A stretch of 64,000 nucleotides of DNA from Blastocladiella emersonii ATCC 22665 (lineage: Eukaryota > Blastocladiomycota > Blastocladiomycetes > Blastocladiales > Blastocladiaceae): contig JANHCV010000005.1 in NCBI GenBank assembly GCA_025594325.1, forward strand, positions 1,267,501 to 1,331,500, read 5' to 3'. Under the pieces are notes generated by a model, which was not told where the DNA came from, did not search any database, and saw only the letters and a list, made by a program, of their open reading frames with translations. Positions 61,457 to 64,000 of the stretch are shown here, piece after piece. Made by a program: the position numbers and the translations under genes. Numbering within the stretch: position 1 is the first letter of the stretch; each line of letters opens with the position of its first letter.

Positions 61457-64000
61457 CTAGGCGATCGGAAAGTACGGGAAGAGCACGACCGACTTGAGGT
61501 GCGGCCGCAGCCGCGCGTAGATCTCGGGCGGGAACCGCGGATCCAATGCAGGGACCGCCGGACCCTTGACCTTGGCGAGCGACAGCATCAGAGAGATATC
61601 CTCGAGGCACACGAGGGCGGTAACGTCGTAGGTGGGCGTCGTAAGCGGGTCGAGTTGCCGTTGAGCCTGGTTCAGGACAATAAAGTCGGGGTGGTTGCGG
61701 TCAAGAATCGCCACAAGGCACTCTGCGGTGGGGGTCGGCGCAAGCCCTGGGCCGGCCGGCGGGAAACGGACCAGCCGGTGAGGAAGGACCACGCCGTGGA
61801 CGTCGTCCATGGCTGTGTCGCCGATCGCAAGCAGCTGCATATTGGGGTCGGCCGAAATCTCGAACACGACCCGGAGGAAGCTACCAATGGCATTCGCGCA
61901 ACCCCGCGAAAAAGAGCCGGAAAACAAGGTCCCAAATTCGATTGCGGCGACCCGTTCAAGCGCAAGCCGCATCGGGAGATCGGACGCGCTGTAAACCTTG
62001 CGGAGGCCGGGATGCGGCTGTGGAGCGATGACTCCATGCTCGACCAAGGTTGCCGCCATGCTGCGAGTGAGGACCACGACCACCTTACCCTCGTCGCGCA
62101 TCTCGCGCAGCTCGGTGGCGTACAGTAGCCCAGGCAAGCAGAGAAATTGGACGACGCCATCAACGCAGACAACGGGCGTGCCATGGTCGGTCCGCAGCCC
62201 AGAGCTCGTCTCGGGGAGCGACAGCAGGCAGTCCTTGAGGCTGGGCGTGATCCGGAGCGTGACCTCGAACCCGTCATAATTCTCAGATACCGCCGTAACC
62301 GGCAATTTCCAAGTTGTGAGAGTGGGCTCGCGCGGCACGCGCGCCGCCATGATCCCGCGGACCGGGGCCAGGAAAGCATCGACAGGGATCTCCTTGGCGG
62401 CACCGGTAAGAAAGCTAAGCGGAACAGGCCCTCCAACGAGCTTACGGGGCAGACGGTCGGCGCCTGGGACCGGGAGGAACTCCAAGTACACTGAGACAGT
62501 TGCACCGGCGAGGCGCGTGATCGTGTCCGAAGAAAAATACGATGTGACTGACATGTACCCTGGAAGTTCAAGAGTTCCGAACGGCGGCGCCGGCTTGACG
62601 ATCATGGACTCGAAGCGCCGCGTCTCGCCGTTCGCGGTAAGCTCGACGATGAAGTCAAACGGCGGCCGGGCAGGACCGACCATCGGCGCGACCGTTGGAA
62701 AAGACTGCGAAGCACTTACAAAGCGGCTGCGATGGGAAACGGGTGGGCCCACGCCGTGAAGGGCGGCGAGTTGGACGAGCTCCGAGTGTGCGCCGCCCAC
62801 GTCGTCAAGCAACCGGTGCCAAAACTGCAGGTTGCAGCGCGGAGTCGGCGAATCGGTCGGGTCCACGCCAGACCAGGTGAGCCGGCCCGACGCAAGCGCG
62901 TACGCTACGAGCTTGGGCAGAATCGTGGACCGAAGCGAGGTGCCTAAGCGCGTGCAAACGTGGTTAGACTCGGTAGCGGGTTGGCAAGTGAGAGGAGATT
63001 GCACGCGTACCACCCGAGGAAGCAAATTCCGTCAACGTGTCCTGGAGAAATGGCGACGATTCAAGGGAACTGGGCACCGAGGCCGCGGGGTAGAGGTAGA
63101 AGTTGAAGTACTCGACGCGCCGGCGATCCACGCCAAAGCCGTCGCCGTGCGGTGCAAAGTTGGTGACCAAGTTGAGCCAATAGTCCGTGCTCGGCAGATC
63201 CATCAATCCAAGACCGAGAAGCGTTGGAAACGTCTCCAGCGGGAGATCGGTCATGATGGTCACGAACTCGGATCGCGAGAAGCCCCAGGCTGCAGCTTTG
63301 GCCGAGTACGACAAGAGAAGCGAGCGGCGGTTCAAGTCGGTGCCTGCGGCAAGAAGCGGAGAGGTGTGAACCAAAAGTTCGAGTAAGCCTATCGAGTCTT
63401 GGAGACCGCCAGTGTCGATCACGTTGAAGCGCAGTTCTGGATCAGCAAGCGCTTTCTCTGTGAATCGAAGTGCGTGGCCAACTGCAAACGAAATCGACCA
63501 AGAGGGCGACGCGCCCGCGGTGAACACCGCGTGCAATGCCGCGACCCACTCGCCCACCTCGTGAAGCAGGTGAAGGTCAGGAGACTCGTGGGTAACGTAA
63601 ATGTCGAAGGGTTCAAAGGGCAGCGCCATGTTCGGTACGGCGTAATACACGGACCCCTTGGTACGGACAAGCAGGAAGGTCGGGTTGACCACGGGCGCAG
63701 CCCCGGAAGCGGGATCGACGGCAAAGGACTGGTCGGCGGCGTGGCGCTCGGCGGTGCATGCGACGTGGCCAGCGCGCGACCGCGTGAGGTTCTTTCTGAA
63801 GCGCGCTCGGAGATGCTCAATGTAAGCTTTGGCCGATGAAGCAGCGTTTAAGTCGCGGACAGCCGGATCCCAGGGTAACGCGGGGTAACTCGAGCGGCTT
63901 TCGAGCAAGGCCTCGACCGACCAGTCGACGTTGAGCCACGACTGTCAGCAGTGGCGGACGGCGCGTTGCGTATCCTGGTCGAATACGTAGATTGGACCGG
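61457..64000 (-). CDS. Large MYND/DUF4470-like protein, partial at window edge
   Basis: Exon 61457..62943 and exon 63011 upward on -, joined by a 67-nt intron (GTACGC donor, TCTAAC branch-like site, CTTAG acceptor) within 'SSGGTSLRS'. About 800 aa are visible and the N-terminus lies beyond the right edge. 'FNVIDTGGLQDSIGLLELLV' followed by 'SPLLAAGTDLNRRSLLL' resembles the central part of large fungal MYND-finger proteins with DUF4470 domains. No MYND finger is in the visible part. The frame is open through 63941 and continues as coding-like sequence to the edge ('IYVFDQDTQRAVRHC'), but a TGA interrupts it at 63945-63947. Either the gene is dead, or CTGACAG is an intron acceptor. Family assignment is tentative. 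Confidence 0.6.

Overview
This window is a stretch of very GC-rich nuclear DNA from a fungus. The genes are typical eukaryotic housekeeping genes split by short introns, mostly 57-73 nt, with GTACGY-type donors and TAG or CAG acceptors. Many coding regions have long low-complexity extensions. The remains of ankyrin-like proteins with a 'GH..VV.WW' repeat resemble families I associate with zoosporic fungi, especially Blastocladiomycota (Catenaria, Allomyces, Blastocladiella). That placement is an inference from memory, not a computed phylogeny.

Layout. 1-9.5 kb: a RasGEF protein, a BAP31-like ER protein and a secreted M36 (fungalysin) metallopeptidase, all on +. 9.8-25.1 kb: an accessory block with six copies, all on -, of a gene family I do not recognise. 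Its proteins combine a conserved globular region, an Arg/Ser-rich tract, an invariant C-X2-C-X12-H-X4-C motif and a conserved C-terminal domain. Two of these six copies are broken. A small Myb/SANT-like gene, a glutathione S-transferase and a dead JmjC gene lie among them. A seventh, internally deleted copy sits at 47.1-48.3 kb on +. 25.2-28.2 kb: two ankyrin-like relics and a four-exon gene of unknown function. 28.2-36.1 kb: a three-exon ABCA-type ABC transporter of about 2,571 aa. 37-47 kb: an uncharacterised low-complexity protein, proteasome ATPase Rpt3, ribosomal protein uS10 and THO complex subunit Tho2/THOC2. 48.3-50.9 kb: a gene-poor interval with a perfect 16-bp inverted repeat. 51-61 kb: translin, a transcription-type cyclin, an uncharacterised acidic protein, a single-pass membrane protein, an RPUSD2-like pseudouridine synthase with six exons, a mitochondrial-type membrane protein and a ZCCHC10-like zinc-knuckle protein. 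61.4 kb to the right edge: a large protein resembling fungal MYND/DUF4470 proteins, with an in-frame stop near the window edge.

The most unusual feature is the pairing of the unknown gene family with a rigid bipartite promoter element, CACATGA-N7-ACGCGTCTC. I count eleven instances with exactly seven spacer bases. Six of the seven family copies have it about 65-120 bp before the ATG, in constant orientation. It also precedes the ZCCHC10-like gene and the unknown four-exon gene. The MluI box (ACGCGT) inside it suggests cell-cycle (MBF/SBF-like) control, but that is inference.

Limits: all splice sites were chosen by eye from frame continuity and consensus. No homology search was possible, so family names rest on recognised motifs.
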